From Ligustrum vulgare (taxonomy: Eukaryota > Streptophyta > Magnoliopsida > Lamiales > Oleaceae), in assembly GCA_963555705.1 (NCBI GenBank), contig OY743183.1, forward strand, positions 50,519,466-50,583,465: a DNA stretch of 64,000 bases. Reading direction: 5' to 3'. The position numbers and the translations under genes are program-made. Under the pieces are notes generated by a model. It saw only the letters and a list, made by a program, of their open reading frames with translations, did not search any database and was not told the origin of the DNA. Below, piece after piece: positions 23,859 through 34,000 of the stretch. Position 1 is the first letter of the stretch. Each line of letters starts with the position of its first letter.

Positions 23859-24548
23859 TCAAGGTGGTTTTATATTGGATGGTGTAGCCTCATCATCTGC
23901 CCTTACCTTGTATTCATACCTCTCCCTGTACGCCAATTCCAACTCCACATCTATCGTGGAGCAATTTTCTAGTTCTGGTTCATGGACATCAAATTGCATC
24001 ATTGTGAAAGTCGCCTCTTGATTTTCAGCCCGCAGCATTACATCTCCTTTTTCTACATCAATTAATGCTAGGAATGGCCAACCAAGTATCAAAGGCAAAT
24101 TCTCATCTTCCTCCATATCTAAGATGATAAAGTCCACTGGGAATATGAATTTGTGAACTTTCACCAATACATCCTCCACAACTCCATATGGGTGACAGAT
24201 TGATCGATCAGCCAGTTGCAATCTGATATTGCTTTCCTTTGGTTCACCCAGTCCCAATTTCTTGTATAAAGACAGGGGCATCAGATTTATACTTGCACCT
24301 AGGTCACATAAGACCTTGTTGAATTTTAAATCACCTATAATGCAAGGTATTGAAAAGCTCCCTGGGTCTTTGAGCTTAGGTGGCAGCTTGTTTTGCAGGA
24401 TTGCGCTGCATTCTTCATTCAAAGTGACCTCCTCAAGTTCTTCAAGCTTTTTCTTGTTAGACATCATCTTTTTTAGCAGCTTGGCGTAACTTGGGATCTG
24501 TGCGATGGCTTCCAAGAAAGGAATATTTATGTGCAGTTTTCTCAGCAT
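23859..24548 (-). pseudogene. Athila/Tat-like protease domain
   Basis: 229 codons open on the minus strand. MLRKLHINIPFLEAIAQIP is the usual link after Gag in this lineage. Then come SFSIPCIIGDLKFNKVLCDL and GASINLMPLSLYKKLGLGE, the retropepsin-like fold with D-L-G-A-S at the active site, and LPLILGWPFLA as the second hallmark. In the family it cleaves the Gag-Pol polyprotein. A frameshift near 24550 separates it from gag, and it stops without reaching RT. The product, if any, would be an orphan protease. Confidence 0.8.
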
Positions 24549-24549
24549 A

Positions 24550-26040
24550 TCACAAACTTGTTAAACTGCTTATCCTCTCTTGTTTCTTCAGTCTTTGTGG
24601 AAATGGAATAGGAGACTCATGAGTCTTAATTGTTGATTTCACCTTATGGCTATCTTCCTTCTCAGCCATTTTCTCGCTACTTTCCACAAGCTTTTCAGGA
24701 ACTTCAGTTGGCTTTTTGGCTTGAATTTCAGGAAGTTGCACACCACTACGTGTAGTGATTGCATTTATCTCATTTTGTACTACACTTATAGCCATGAGTT
24801 GTTCCTTTAGGTTTACCTCAATGTTTGCAGGTAATGTACTCGGGGCTCTGGTTGTGATAAGCTGTGCTATCTGCCCCACCTGATGTTCCAGATTTTTGAT
24901 TGATGCCTGCTGATTTTGGAATGTGGTTTCAATTTTTCTCATGAACTGATCTGTTTTAGCCATGAATTGTTCTGTTCTTTCCACAAATTTCCCTAGCATC
25001 TCTTCCAGTGCAGGTTTTCTCTCTTCAGTGTTGAACTGGGGCGCAATGTGTCCATTAGAGTGATCTTTCCAAGAAAAGTTAGGATGATTGCACCATCCTG
25101 GATTGTAGGTATTCGAGTATGGATTATTCTGGTGTTGACCTCCTTGTAAATAGTAAACTTGCTCCAATGGACAAGCCAGAATAGGGCAATCTGTAGTGGC
25201 GTGGTTTGCACCACACTCTTCACAAGTCATTTTAGCACTTTTTGATGAATGACTCACCAGTTCTATGCCCTCCACTTTCGCAGCCAAAGAGTCTATTTTT
25301 GCTGATATGGCAGTGTAAGTACCCACTTCATAGACTCCTGGTGTCTTCTTCGGAACCACCCTGTCTGATCCCCACATGGCATTTGTATTTGCTATCCTTT
25401 CAAAGAGCTCCAATGCCTGTCCAATGGTCTTTGTTCCCAAAGCACCATTTGATGAGGAGTCAACCATTTTTTTTAAATGAGGAAATAATCCTTCATAGAA
25501 AAACTTCACTTGGTCTCCTCTAGCTATCCCATGGTTTGGACATTTTCTCAACATGCCCTTAAATCTATTCCATGCATCATCAAAAGATTCAGCCTCATAT
25601 TGCTGGAACACAGTGATGTCATGTCTCAGTTTGGCAACCTTTGCTGGGGGCATGAATTTAGTGCAAAACTTCTGAACCAAGTCGTTCCAGGTGGCAATAC
25701 TCGCAACGGGGCGAGAATCTAACCAGTCAATAGCTCTATCTTTTAGAATGTAAGGGAATAACCTGAGTCCGATAGTATCATCAGACACGCCCTGATATTG
25801 AAAGTGTTGGCACATGTCTAAAAATTTAGAAATATGTGTGTGTGGGTTTTCATCAGGTCTCCCATGAAATTGCTGTCCGTCTTAGAACATGCTGATGACA
25901 TTGGTTTTTAATTGAAAGTTTGTCTGCCAAAATGGTGGATAGACTATGCTGGATTGACTTTGAACCACCTGAGGTGTCATGAAGTCACCAACCAACATGT
26001 CATCTTCATTTATTAGATCAACAGGGGGAGAAGATTATTG
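24550..26040 (-). pseudogene. Athila/Tat-like gag
   Basis: The main open part, 24550-25815, encodes a capsid-type Gag: LRLFPYILKDRAIDWLDSRP, FCTKFMPPAKVAKLRHDITV and FDDAWNRFKGMLRKCP are standard retrotransposon Gag words. A CCHC knuckle (CEECGANHATTDC) and a long coiled linker follow. The N-terminal part upstream (to about 26040) is in frame but interrupted by TAA near 25877. The 3' end shifts frame into the protease. In the family Gag forms the particle; here it would need suppression of the early stop. Confidence 0.82.
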
Positions 26041-26296
26041 TTGTTTGCCATTTGATTTTTTTGGTTTTTTGATTTATCTAGTTCACTAACCTCTCTTAAT
26101 CTACGATGTAACGTACGTTCTATTTTCGGGTCAGCTTCAAAACGATCCCCGTTTTTCGAACGTAGCATATACAACTACAAAAAATTTGAAAAACTAGTGA
26201 CTAAACTAAAATGAAAACTAAGATCCTAAGATAAAAATAAAACAAGTAAAAAGTCTGAATTAGTGAAAGTAATCAAAAAATAAATTTAGAAAACAA

Positions 26297-26314
26297 TCCC
26301 CGGCAACGGCGCCA
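26297..26314 (-). other. Primer-binding site, Athila/Tat type
   Basis: Reads TGGCGCCGTTGCCGGGGA on the minus strand, 6 bases from the 5' LTR. This wording is characteristic of Athila/Tat-lineage elements. Confidence 0.88.
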
Positions 26315-26320
26315 AAAACT

Positions 26321-27418
26321 TGTTAACGCTCCGCAAGTGCACGATTTGCGCAAGTAATAAAGTGACATGAGTCCAAGTATCGATCCTACAGAGATTGTTT
26401 TAAATTGTATTTTAGACTATTCCCTTAACCGGAACAAGGAATTTGTTTGAGTTTGACAATTTTGTTTTTGAACATTAAAATAAAAATTAAACTAAAAATT
26501 AAGAAAATTTGATTTGTTAAAACTTATAAAAGAAAACGCGTTAGAATTATGAATCTATTTTAACCAAATAATTCATGTATTTAATCAAATCATTTAAAGA
26601 CAAGTTATGGGGTTTTGAATATTCCTAAAAAATTTTAAATCCTCTTTCAAGCGATGCATAAAAACATATCTCTAAATGCCAATTGACTATATTTCTATGA
26701 CAATTAACCAATTAGAAAAGCATTAAAGGTCAATGAACACTATATAAGATAACACAAAGCATAGGGGTATATTTCTATCCCATGTCAGACTTTGTGGCAA
26801 TTAAATAGCTTCTAATGAAATCCTACTCTTTCGAACATAGAAAATCATGAAGACAATCACACAAAAGCTGGAAAAACAATTGCATGATAATAAAGGCACT
26901 TATTTAATTGCATCAAACCCATAAACTGCATATATTAAATAATTGGTAAAAACATGGAATCAAATAATTAAAATCTTGTGTGATTGGAATGAATTTATGA
27001 TAATATTCTTATCATATTTCATTCCCTTTTGACTTTTAATTGCATCCAATTGACTCCTAAAAATCTTCAAGTATCGTATCATGGTCTGGATCAATCATTG
27101 AGTATTTGCAACTTGGTCATTCTTCATTTAATTTGTATACTTTAGTCCTTGAACTTTTGATTTCTTCCAATTTGGTTCTTTCTTTGACTTTTCTTCCAAT
27201 TGACCATTTGATTTACTTCATCAACTCTTGGTTTTCACACTTTAGCTCCTTTATCATCCAAATGACTTGTTTTTGCTCCATTTTCCTTTGTTTTTCTTGA
27301 CTTTGGGGTTTTTCCTAAAATACAAACAATACTAACTAAATAAATCGAAAATATTCTTAAACAAACATATAAAATCCTACTTTTAGGATAGAAATAAGTG
27401 TATAAAATACACTTATCA
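26321..27418 (-). repeat. 5' LTR of Athila/Tat-like element (1,098 bp, deleted)
   Basis: Matches the ends of 19063-20815 but lacks its middle 650 bp. The junction (TAATTAAAATCTTGTGTGATTGG, about 26966-26988) joins sequence found at about 19725 and 20370 in the partner, with a short shared AAAATCTTG/AAAA at the joint, as expected for a microhomology deletion. Confidence 0.85.
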
Positions 27419-28770
27419 CTAAACCAAAACTTTTTTTTTGCGGTTTGGTGCGATTTCAAACCGCCGTTTCCAAACGAAATAAATTGACATGTTCTAAATA
27501 AATTAGACTAGAATTTTGGCTTAAAGCGTTGATACAAGTCAAAATAATATATTATATTACTAATAGAGAACAAAAAATACAAGATGAAGTATTAATTTTC
27601 ATTTCTAATTACATAATGAAGCGAGATTCAGTCAGGAAGAAAACAAGTTTGGAAAACATATTTCAGAAGCGTGTATCGGCATCCAGCTCCTCACCAAGAA
27701 AGCAAGTCTGAATCCTATTGTAGCTCATCAGTACATCAAAAATTTTATTTTTTACTCCATACATATATTTTCTTATTTGCATTGGTGGAATATAAGTTTC
27801 TGCTGCATTTTTTTTTTTAAAATTGAAAGTTGGCCTTATTAGAGAAATCAATAGAGTATTACCACAATTTGCATCCTGGAAGTAGTTGTAGTTAATTCAT
27901 CTGCAATTTTAATAAGCTAAATGCTATAAATATACAGATGAGTCATTTCATTATTGGGAAGACTAGCAACTAAATCCTTTCATAGCTTATCGCTACATAA
28001 AAAATGTTCTTTTTTCCTCCATACACATGTTTATTCATACTTACATTGATAGAATATTATAAGTTTCTGCTGCATTTTTTTATAAATTAAAAGGTCGCAT
28101 TTATTTTTTATTTTTATAATTTTTTAAATTTTAGCGGGTTGGCGGTTTGAAACCGCGGTTTTGAAAATTGAAATCTAAACCAAACTGTTCAAGGCAGTTT
28201 GAAGTTTTTTCAAACCAAACCAAACCATTTCACATTTGAACCCAAATCAATCCAAACTATTTGTTGCAGTTTGGTTCGGTTTTGCGGTTTATTTGTTCAC
28301 CCCTAGTAACAAGGGTTTACCTTCACCCAAAGGAGTCTTCAAGACCAATCTCATGAACATCCAAAGTTATCTAGGGTTTGTCAAGAAAAATCATATTTAT
28401 AGTACAAAATGTGGAAAGTAAAGAAAATGAGAAAATTGCAACAAAACCCCATTTTTTGAACTTCAGCATGTTTCGGTCAATCGGACCGGTCGACCGATCC
28501 ACTTTCGGTCAATCAGACGGTCGACCAAAATGACAATTTCGATTGAGCCATGCGCGCCCCAAAGTGACTGAGGCCCAGTTAAAAATCTGCTGCAGAGTTT
28601 CGGTCGACCGAAACGAAGATCGGTCGACGGATCTTGGCTGAGGCTTCAAAACTCATTCTTTGCTTCCAATTTGATTCTTGGCTTGTTTTCTTGAATTTAA
28701 TTACTTGTTTGAGCCTTGAATATTCTCCCAAAATATCCCTTGATTGCCTCGGTGCTCCACAAAATGTACT

Positions 28771-29589
28771 TCAAAAGTGTTTTAGCTCGAACGATGAAGT
28801 TTCTTTGGCGAGCCCCCCTATGATTCTCATCAAACCCTCCTTCTTCCGGATGATTCGTCCCGAATCATAGGTTTTTTCTAGATGTTTCATGGCACCTCCT
28901 AGATCAAAAGGAAAACTACGGCCTCCATGCTTCATGGTCAACCAAGAATACTCCGTCGCTTGGGATGCAAGAATATATTGAAACACAAGTTGGATTGGCC
29001 AATGTTTGTGTGATTCAAGCCCCCATTTATATTCAACCTGCAAGAAGTTTTTAAGCAAAATGGGGTGGGGATCGTTAGTTTCACAAAGTACAAGATATGG
29101 AACCTTGTACTTGGGATATTTCAACTCCAACTCCCCTTCCTGAACCACGAGGCTCTTCTCTTCGCCTCCTTCAATTGCCACCTCAAATTTATCATTCTCA
29201 ATCAACTCCCCCACATTTTTAACCTCCACAACATCTTCTACATTTGTAAGTACGTGCACCCCCTCACCAGCATCTTCATTATCCACATGAGAATTTGGAG
29301 CTTCGTCAACTATTTCTAATTTTAACTCCCCCTCCTTCTTCTCAACTTTCTTACCTAGGGGCACCTTTTGCAATTCAAATACCTTACCATCACTCCCCTT
29401 TTGCACTCCAATATTATATTTGCACTCCCATGCAATGAACTCTTCTTCAAAAAACTTCATTTGCCTCTTCATGTCCAAAATGGGATCACTTTCCTCCTTC
29501 ACAAGGCACCTAGCGTGGAATATATTTTCTCTTTGCTTATCCAACTCACTAGCCTTAGTTTGAGTGTTGGGAGTCCTCATAGTGACCAT
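28771..29589 (-). CDS. Unknown protein of LARD-like element
   Basis: 272 codons open on the minus strand, running out of the interior into the 3' LTR. I do not recognise a catalytic domain. The N-terminus (KASELDKQRENIFHARCLV) resembles the spacer before the protease in chromovirus polyproteins. The middle is acidic (repeated E, V, D). The C-terminal half (KVPYLVLCETNDPHPILLKN, FPFDLGGAMKHLEKTYDSG) is globular-looking. It may be what is left of a deleted gag-pol or an element-specific accessory protein. The upstream part was separated by insertion of the Gypsy element at 29615. Confidence 0.45.
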   Translation of the reverse strand: MVTMRTPNTQTKASELDKQRENIFHARCLVKEESDPILDMKRQMKFFEEEFIAWECKYNIGVQKGSDGKVFELQKVPLGKKVEKKEGELKLEIVDEAPNSHVDNEDAGEGVHVLTNVEDVVEVKNVGELIENDKFEVAIEGGEEKSLVVQEGELELKYPKYKVPYLVLCETNDPHPILLKNFLQVEYKWGLESHKHWPIQLVFQYILASQATEYSWLTMKHGGRSFPFDLGGAMKHLEKTYDSGRIIRKKEGLMRIIGGLAKETSSFELKHF

Positions 29590-29856
29590 AGATGTTTCTC
29601 TTCAAACCCCATATTGATGTGATCCAGACCACGGATACAAGCCCGCACAAAGATCCGTTGAAGATCAAAGGAGGACCGATGACTCGATTGCAAGCAAAGA
29701 GGGCCAAGGAAGCAATGGACAAGTTAGTTCAAGAAACAATGGCCAAAACAATGTTCGTGTCATCGAAAGAAGCAAGTTTCATGTTGGGGCCGAGCCAAAA
29801 CGACGAGTGGATCAACCTCATCCAAGCCGTCGAAGAAGATTGCCAAATTTCGAGAA

Positions 29857-30088
29857 TTACGGCCGTAATTCAAAAATCCTCACGGTCGTAATCAACCTTC
29901 TGCTTAAAACGGAATTTTGAAGAAATTGCAGTTTACGGCCGTAAAGATTATATCACGGCCGTAATGGAGTTGCTGCTTAAAAATTGAAGTTTGGACGTTT
30001 TGGACTTACGGCCGTAAGTCATATGTCACGGCCGTAAGAGTGAGTCAGAAACAAGTTTACGGCCGTAAGGAAAGTAGTCACGACCGTA
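29857..30088. promoter_or_regulatory. Paired ACGGCCGT palindromes in U3
   Basis: Motif centres by reading: 29862, 29885, 29938, 29958, 30011, 30031, 30062 and 30083. Each pair is 20-23 bp apart. The first member of each pair is a full TTACGGCCGTAA palindrome and the second reads CACGGCCGTAA, CACGGTCGTAA or CACGACCGTAA. The block sits about 100-330 bp upstream of the TATA box and is repeated in the other LTR at about 35889-36121. A binding-site array is plausible; this is inference. Confidence 0.6.
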
Positions 30089-30181
30089 AACATGTATACG
30101 CGGAATCTTAGGTTATTTTTATTTCCTTATTTTTAGGTAGTTGTTTCCTTATTTAATTAGAACTCTTTAACCTAGTTTTGA

Positions 30182-30195
30182 CCCTATATATAGGG
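30182..30195 (+). promoter_or_regulatory. TATA box of CRM-like LTR
   Basis: CCCTATATATAGGG, a perfect 14-bp palindrome holding a strong TATA element, about 80-90 bp before AATAAA. The same sequence is in the 3' LTR near 36215. Confidence 0.65.
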
Positions 30196-30482
30196 ATGTA
30201 ATTTTCATTATTCAGAGACAACTTTGATATATTAATTGAGAGGCAAATTGCTTTCACATTCTTATTCTTTATTGAATAAAATCCGAACTTGCGAGTTAAT
30301 TCTTGTTTGTTCAAATCTTGGGTGAGATTTATCTTCTTTGTGATCAAGAGGTCAACATATCAATTGATTGTGTTGGTTGCTTGATTCAATTAATTTGAAT
30401 CAATCTCTAAATCGTGGTTCTTGGGTCGATTCCAATAATTTGTGGGTTGCGTAGCTACAATTGCTACGTGGTTTGCATCATC

Positions 30483-30494
30483 TGGTATCAGAGC
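30483..30494 (+). other. Primer-binding site (Met-tRNA)
   Basis: TGGTATCAGAGC, exact, two bases inside the 5' LTR. Confidence 0.92.
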
Positions 30495-31051
30495 TTAGGC
30501 TCCAAAAATCAAGGTTATATCTTGTTTTTGTTTTCTTGAGTTTCTTATTCTTGTTCTTCGTGTTCTTCCAGCTTTGAGTCTTTAATCCAGAAAAGTGTCA
30601 CAAAAAATTCAATAGTTGTTATTTCCTTCGTTTGTTATCCAAATTAAATTTCATTTGTTGCGTCTTTCTCGTAGTTGAATTTTCGAGAAATTAAAAAAAA
30701 AAAAAAACGAAAATTCTCAGTTCAATTAAAATATTTGATATTTGATTTCAAGAATTATTTTCTTGAAACAATCCTAGTTTCCATAAAAAGTGTCAAGTTC
30801 TATATAAAGTCAAATTTAATTCTCTAAAGGTCTTCTTTGAGTTTTCCAACAAATTCATTACTTCTCACTTATATTCGATTTGAAGCAATCGAGTTTAAAC
30901 TTGTTTGAGTTCGGATTCGTTCTTTGAAGCAATCGGGGTGAAAGCTATTGAATGGAAAAAGGCAGAGAGGTGAGATCAATAAAGGGTAAAAGCCTAATTT
31001 GAGTGATACACGAGCGAAATACACGTGAGGCATATAATCATTAGTGTTAGG

Positions 31052-34000
31052 ATGTCTGAACAATCTTCTACTGCAAAAAACAACGATCGAGCCAACATGA
31101 CGGAAGAGATGGTACAACGTTTTGAGCGGTTGTTTGGGGATGTGTTAGGTAGGTTAGAAAGGCTTGACCAACCTCGGGAAGTGCCTAATGTCCGTAGGCA
31201 AGGTGGGCAAGGTCGTAGAGTAGAGGGGGTCGATGAGAATGAAGAAGGTAGTGATTTTGACGATGGGGCAATTGTGGATAGAGTAGTTAGGCATGGAAGA
31301 AGGGATAGAGATCTTGGTGGCGATAGAATGGATGGTAGTATGAACAACATCAAGATGACAATTCCGTCATTCAAAGGAAGGAGTGATCCGGAAGCATACT
31401 TAGAATGGGAGAAGAAGATGGAATTAATTTTTAATTGCTACACTTATTCGGAAGAGAAAAAGGTTAAAGTAGTTGTACTTGAATTCTCCGATTACGCTAT
31501 TACTTGGTGGGATCAATTGGTGACTTCTAGGAGAAGGAATCGCGAGAGACCCGTTAGTACTTGGGATGAATTAAAGGCTATCATGAGAAAGAGGTTCGTT
31601 CCTAGTCATTACCATCGGGAGCTTCATCAAAAATTACAAAGTCTATACCAAGGATCAAAGAGTGTGGAGGATTATCACAAGGAGATGGAGTTGTTGATGA
31701 TTAGAGCTAATGTAGAAGAGGATAGGGAGGCTACGATGGCTCGGTTTTTGAATGGGATGAATAAGGATATAGCTAATGTTGTTGAACTACAACATTACTT
31801 GGAGATGGAGGATATGTTGCACATGGCTATAAAGGTTGAGAAGCAATTGAAGAAGAAGGGGACAGCAAGGTATCAATCGGGTACTAATTCTTCTTGGAAG
31901 CCGAAGTGGGAAGGTAAAGGAGAAGGGACTGTTTCTAAAGGAAAGTTTGAAGCATCAAAAGGGAAGTTTGAGGCACCAAAAGGGAAGGAGGAACAAGCTA
32001 ATAAATTCGTACCTAAAGGGGAACCTCAACCATCTAGGAGTAGAGACATTCAATGCTTCAAATGTTTGGGGAGAGGACATGTGGCGTCTCAATGTCCTAA
32101 TAGGCGAGTGGTACTTTTGCGAAAGGATGGAACTATGGAGAGTGATAGTGAGGAAGAGGATTATAGCGATATGCCAGCGTTGGAGGAAATATGTGAGGAT
32201 GAAGATGTGTTATCCGGGGAGCATGGCGAGTTATTAGTGGCAAGGCGAGCTCTTAGTGCCCAAATCCACACGGATGATTTGGAACAACAACGGGAGAACA
32301 TATTTCATACTCGATGTCGCATTAATAACAAGGTATGTAGTATGATTATTGATGGCGGTAGTTGCACTAACGTCGCTAGTACTATACTTGTTGAAAAATT
32401 AGGATTACCTTTGTTAAAACATGCTAAACCTTATAGGCTTCAATGGTTAAATGATAGTGGAGAAATTAAGGTGAATAGGAGGGTGTTGGTGAATTTTTCT
32501 ATTGGTAGCTATGTGGATGAAGTTATGTGTGATGTGGTACCTATGCATGCCGGGCACATTTTGTTGGGTAGACCTTGGCAGTATGATAGGAAGGTCACGC
32601 ATGATGGGTATAAAAATAGGTATAGCTTTACCAAAGGGGGAAAAACCATTACACTTGCACCATTGACACCGTCACAAGTGTATGAAGATCAAATAAAACT
32701 GAAAAATGATGAAGAAAAAAGAGTAAAGGAAAATGAGAGAAAGAGAGTTGAGGCCACGACCTCAGAAAAAGGAGAGGAAAAGAGAGTTGGAGCCACGACT
32801 CCAGAAAAAGGAGAGGCGAGAGAAAAAAAGAGTGTTGGGGTACATACCTCAGAAAAAGGAGAGGGAGCAAAGAGCGCCAGAAAAGAAAGAAAAATGAGTT
32901 TCTACGCAAAAAGGAGTGAAGTCAAGAAAGCATTTATGGAAAAACGACCAATGGTCCTTTTATTGTACAAGGATTCATTCCTTGCCTTTGATAAAACTAA
33001 CAAATCCCTCCCTAGTTTGGCTATTTCTTTATTGCAGGAATTTGACGATGTATTTCCGGAGGATATACCTAGTGGGTTGCCACCCATTCGTGGTATTGAG
33101 CATCAAATTGATTTTATACCTGGAGCAGTCATTCCAAACCGTCCAGCTTATAGGAGCAATCCCGAGGAGACGAAGGAGCTTCAAAAGCAAGTTGAGGAAT
33201 TAATGAGTAAGGGGTACATAAGGGAGAGCATGAGCCCATGTGCCGTACCCGTGTTACTTGTGCCGAAGAAGGACGGAACGTGGAGGATGTGTGTTGATTG
33301 TAGGGCCATCAACAACATAACGGTAAAGTATCGTCATCCTATTCCTAGGTTAGATGATATGTTGGATGAATTGCATGGCTCTAGCATATTTAGTAAAATT
33401 GACCTTAAGAGTGGTTATCATCAAATTCGAATGAAAGAAGGAGATGAGTGGAAAACTGCTTTTAAAACTAAGTATGGCTTGTATGAATGGTTAGTAATGC
33501 CTTTTGGACTTACTAATGCACCTAGCACATTTATGCGTTTAATGAATCATGTTTTACGTGCATTTATAGGTAAATTCGTTGTAGTTTACTTCGATGATAT
33601 CTTGATATATAGTAAAACTTTGAATGAGCATGTGGAGCATGTTAGGTGTGTGCTTGTGGTTTTAAGACAAGAGCAACTTTTTGCTAACTTTAAAAAGTGT
33701 GATTTTTGCATGGAAAAAGTTGTATTTCTTGGTTATGTGGTTAGTGCTAGAGGGATAGAAGTAGATGAAGAGAAAATCAAAGCTATTAAAGAGTGGCCAA
33801 CACCTAAAAGCATAACTGAGGTTAGGAGTTTTCATGGCTTGGCTAGTTTTTATAGGCGCTTTGTTAAAAATTTTAGCACGATTGCCACACCACTCACAGA
33901 AATTGTCAAAAAAAGTGTAGGATTTAAATGGGGAGTAGAACAGGAGCATGCATTTGAAACAATCAAAAATATGTTGTGTAAAGCACCGGTTTTATCACTT

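Larger units (their letters stand above)
19063..27418 (-). mobile_element. Athila/Tat-like Gypsy element, gag-protease only
   Basis: LTRs are 19063-20815 and 26321-27418. Both begin TGATAAC/TGTTAAC then CTCCGCAAGTGCACG and end ACACTTATCA. The duplication CTAAA is exact (19058-19062, 27419-27423). The primer site (26297-26314) has the TGGCGCCGTTGCCGGGGA wording typical of Athila/Tat elements. Gag and protease are recognisable on the minus strand, but nothing resembling RT, RNase H or integrase lies between 20816 and 23858. It is therefore a non-autonomous derivative that would need a helper. It sits in the hAT. Confidence 0.85.
18949..28305. mobile_element. hAT-like DNA transposon, non-autonomous, containing an LTR element
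   Basis: The ends are TAGGGTGAACAC on the left and TAGGGGTGAACA when the right end is read on the other strand, a classic hAT terminus. The 8-bp duplication GTAACAAG is exact (18941-18948, 28306-28313), and the sister LTR at about 37540-37550 shows the undisturbed site. Subterminal regions are full of AAACCAAACC/GGTTTGG repeats. Outside the nested LTR element, only 114 bp (left) and about 880 bp (right) remain, with no transposase. Confidence 0.88.
18688..28832 (-). repeat. 3' LTR of LARD-like element, split by a hAT
   Basis: LTR parts are 18688-18948 and 28306-28832, together about 0.8 kb. They match 37290-38732 closely, for example AAGAAAGCTAATATGGTAAA and TTTACCTTCACCCAAAGGAG. The distal part has CGGTCGACCG-type palindromes (about 28474-28640). 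Confidence 0.85.
29615..30480 (+). repeat. 5' LTR of CRM-like element
   Basis: 866 bp. It contains eight ACGGCCGTAA-type motifs (29857-30088) in four close pairs, a 14-bp palindromic TATA box CCCTATATATAGGG (30182-30195) and an AATAAA at 30275-30280. The order palindromes, TATA, poly(A) signal marks U3 then R. Confidence 0.93.

Noticed and set aside
29592..29891. Separate 99-codon gene in the 5' LTR
   Set aside because: It is the same sequence as the polyprotein tail encoded in the 3' LTR and has no own start context.
29857..30088. CRISPR-like array from the regular palindromes
   Set aside because: Spacing is uneven between pairs, repeats are only 11-12 bp, and the context is a plant LTR.
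32649..32909. Minus-strand and alternate frames inside the Gypsy polyprotein
   Set aside because: Shadows of the 1,632-codon frame; no independent support.
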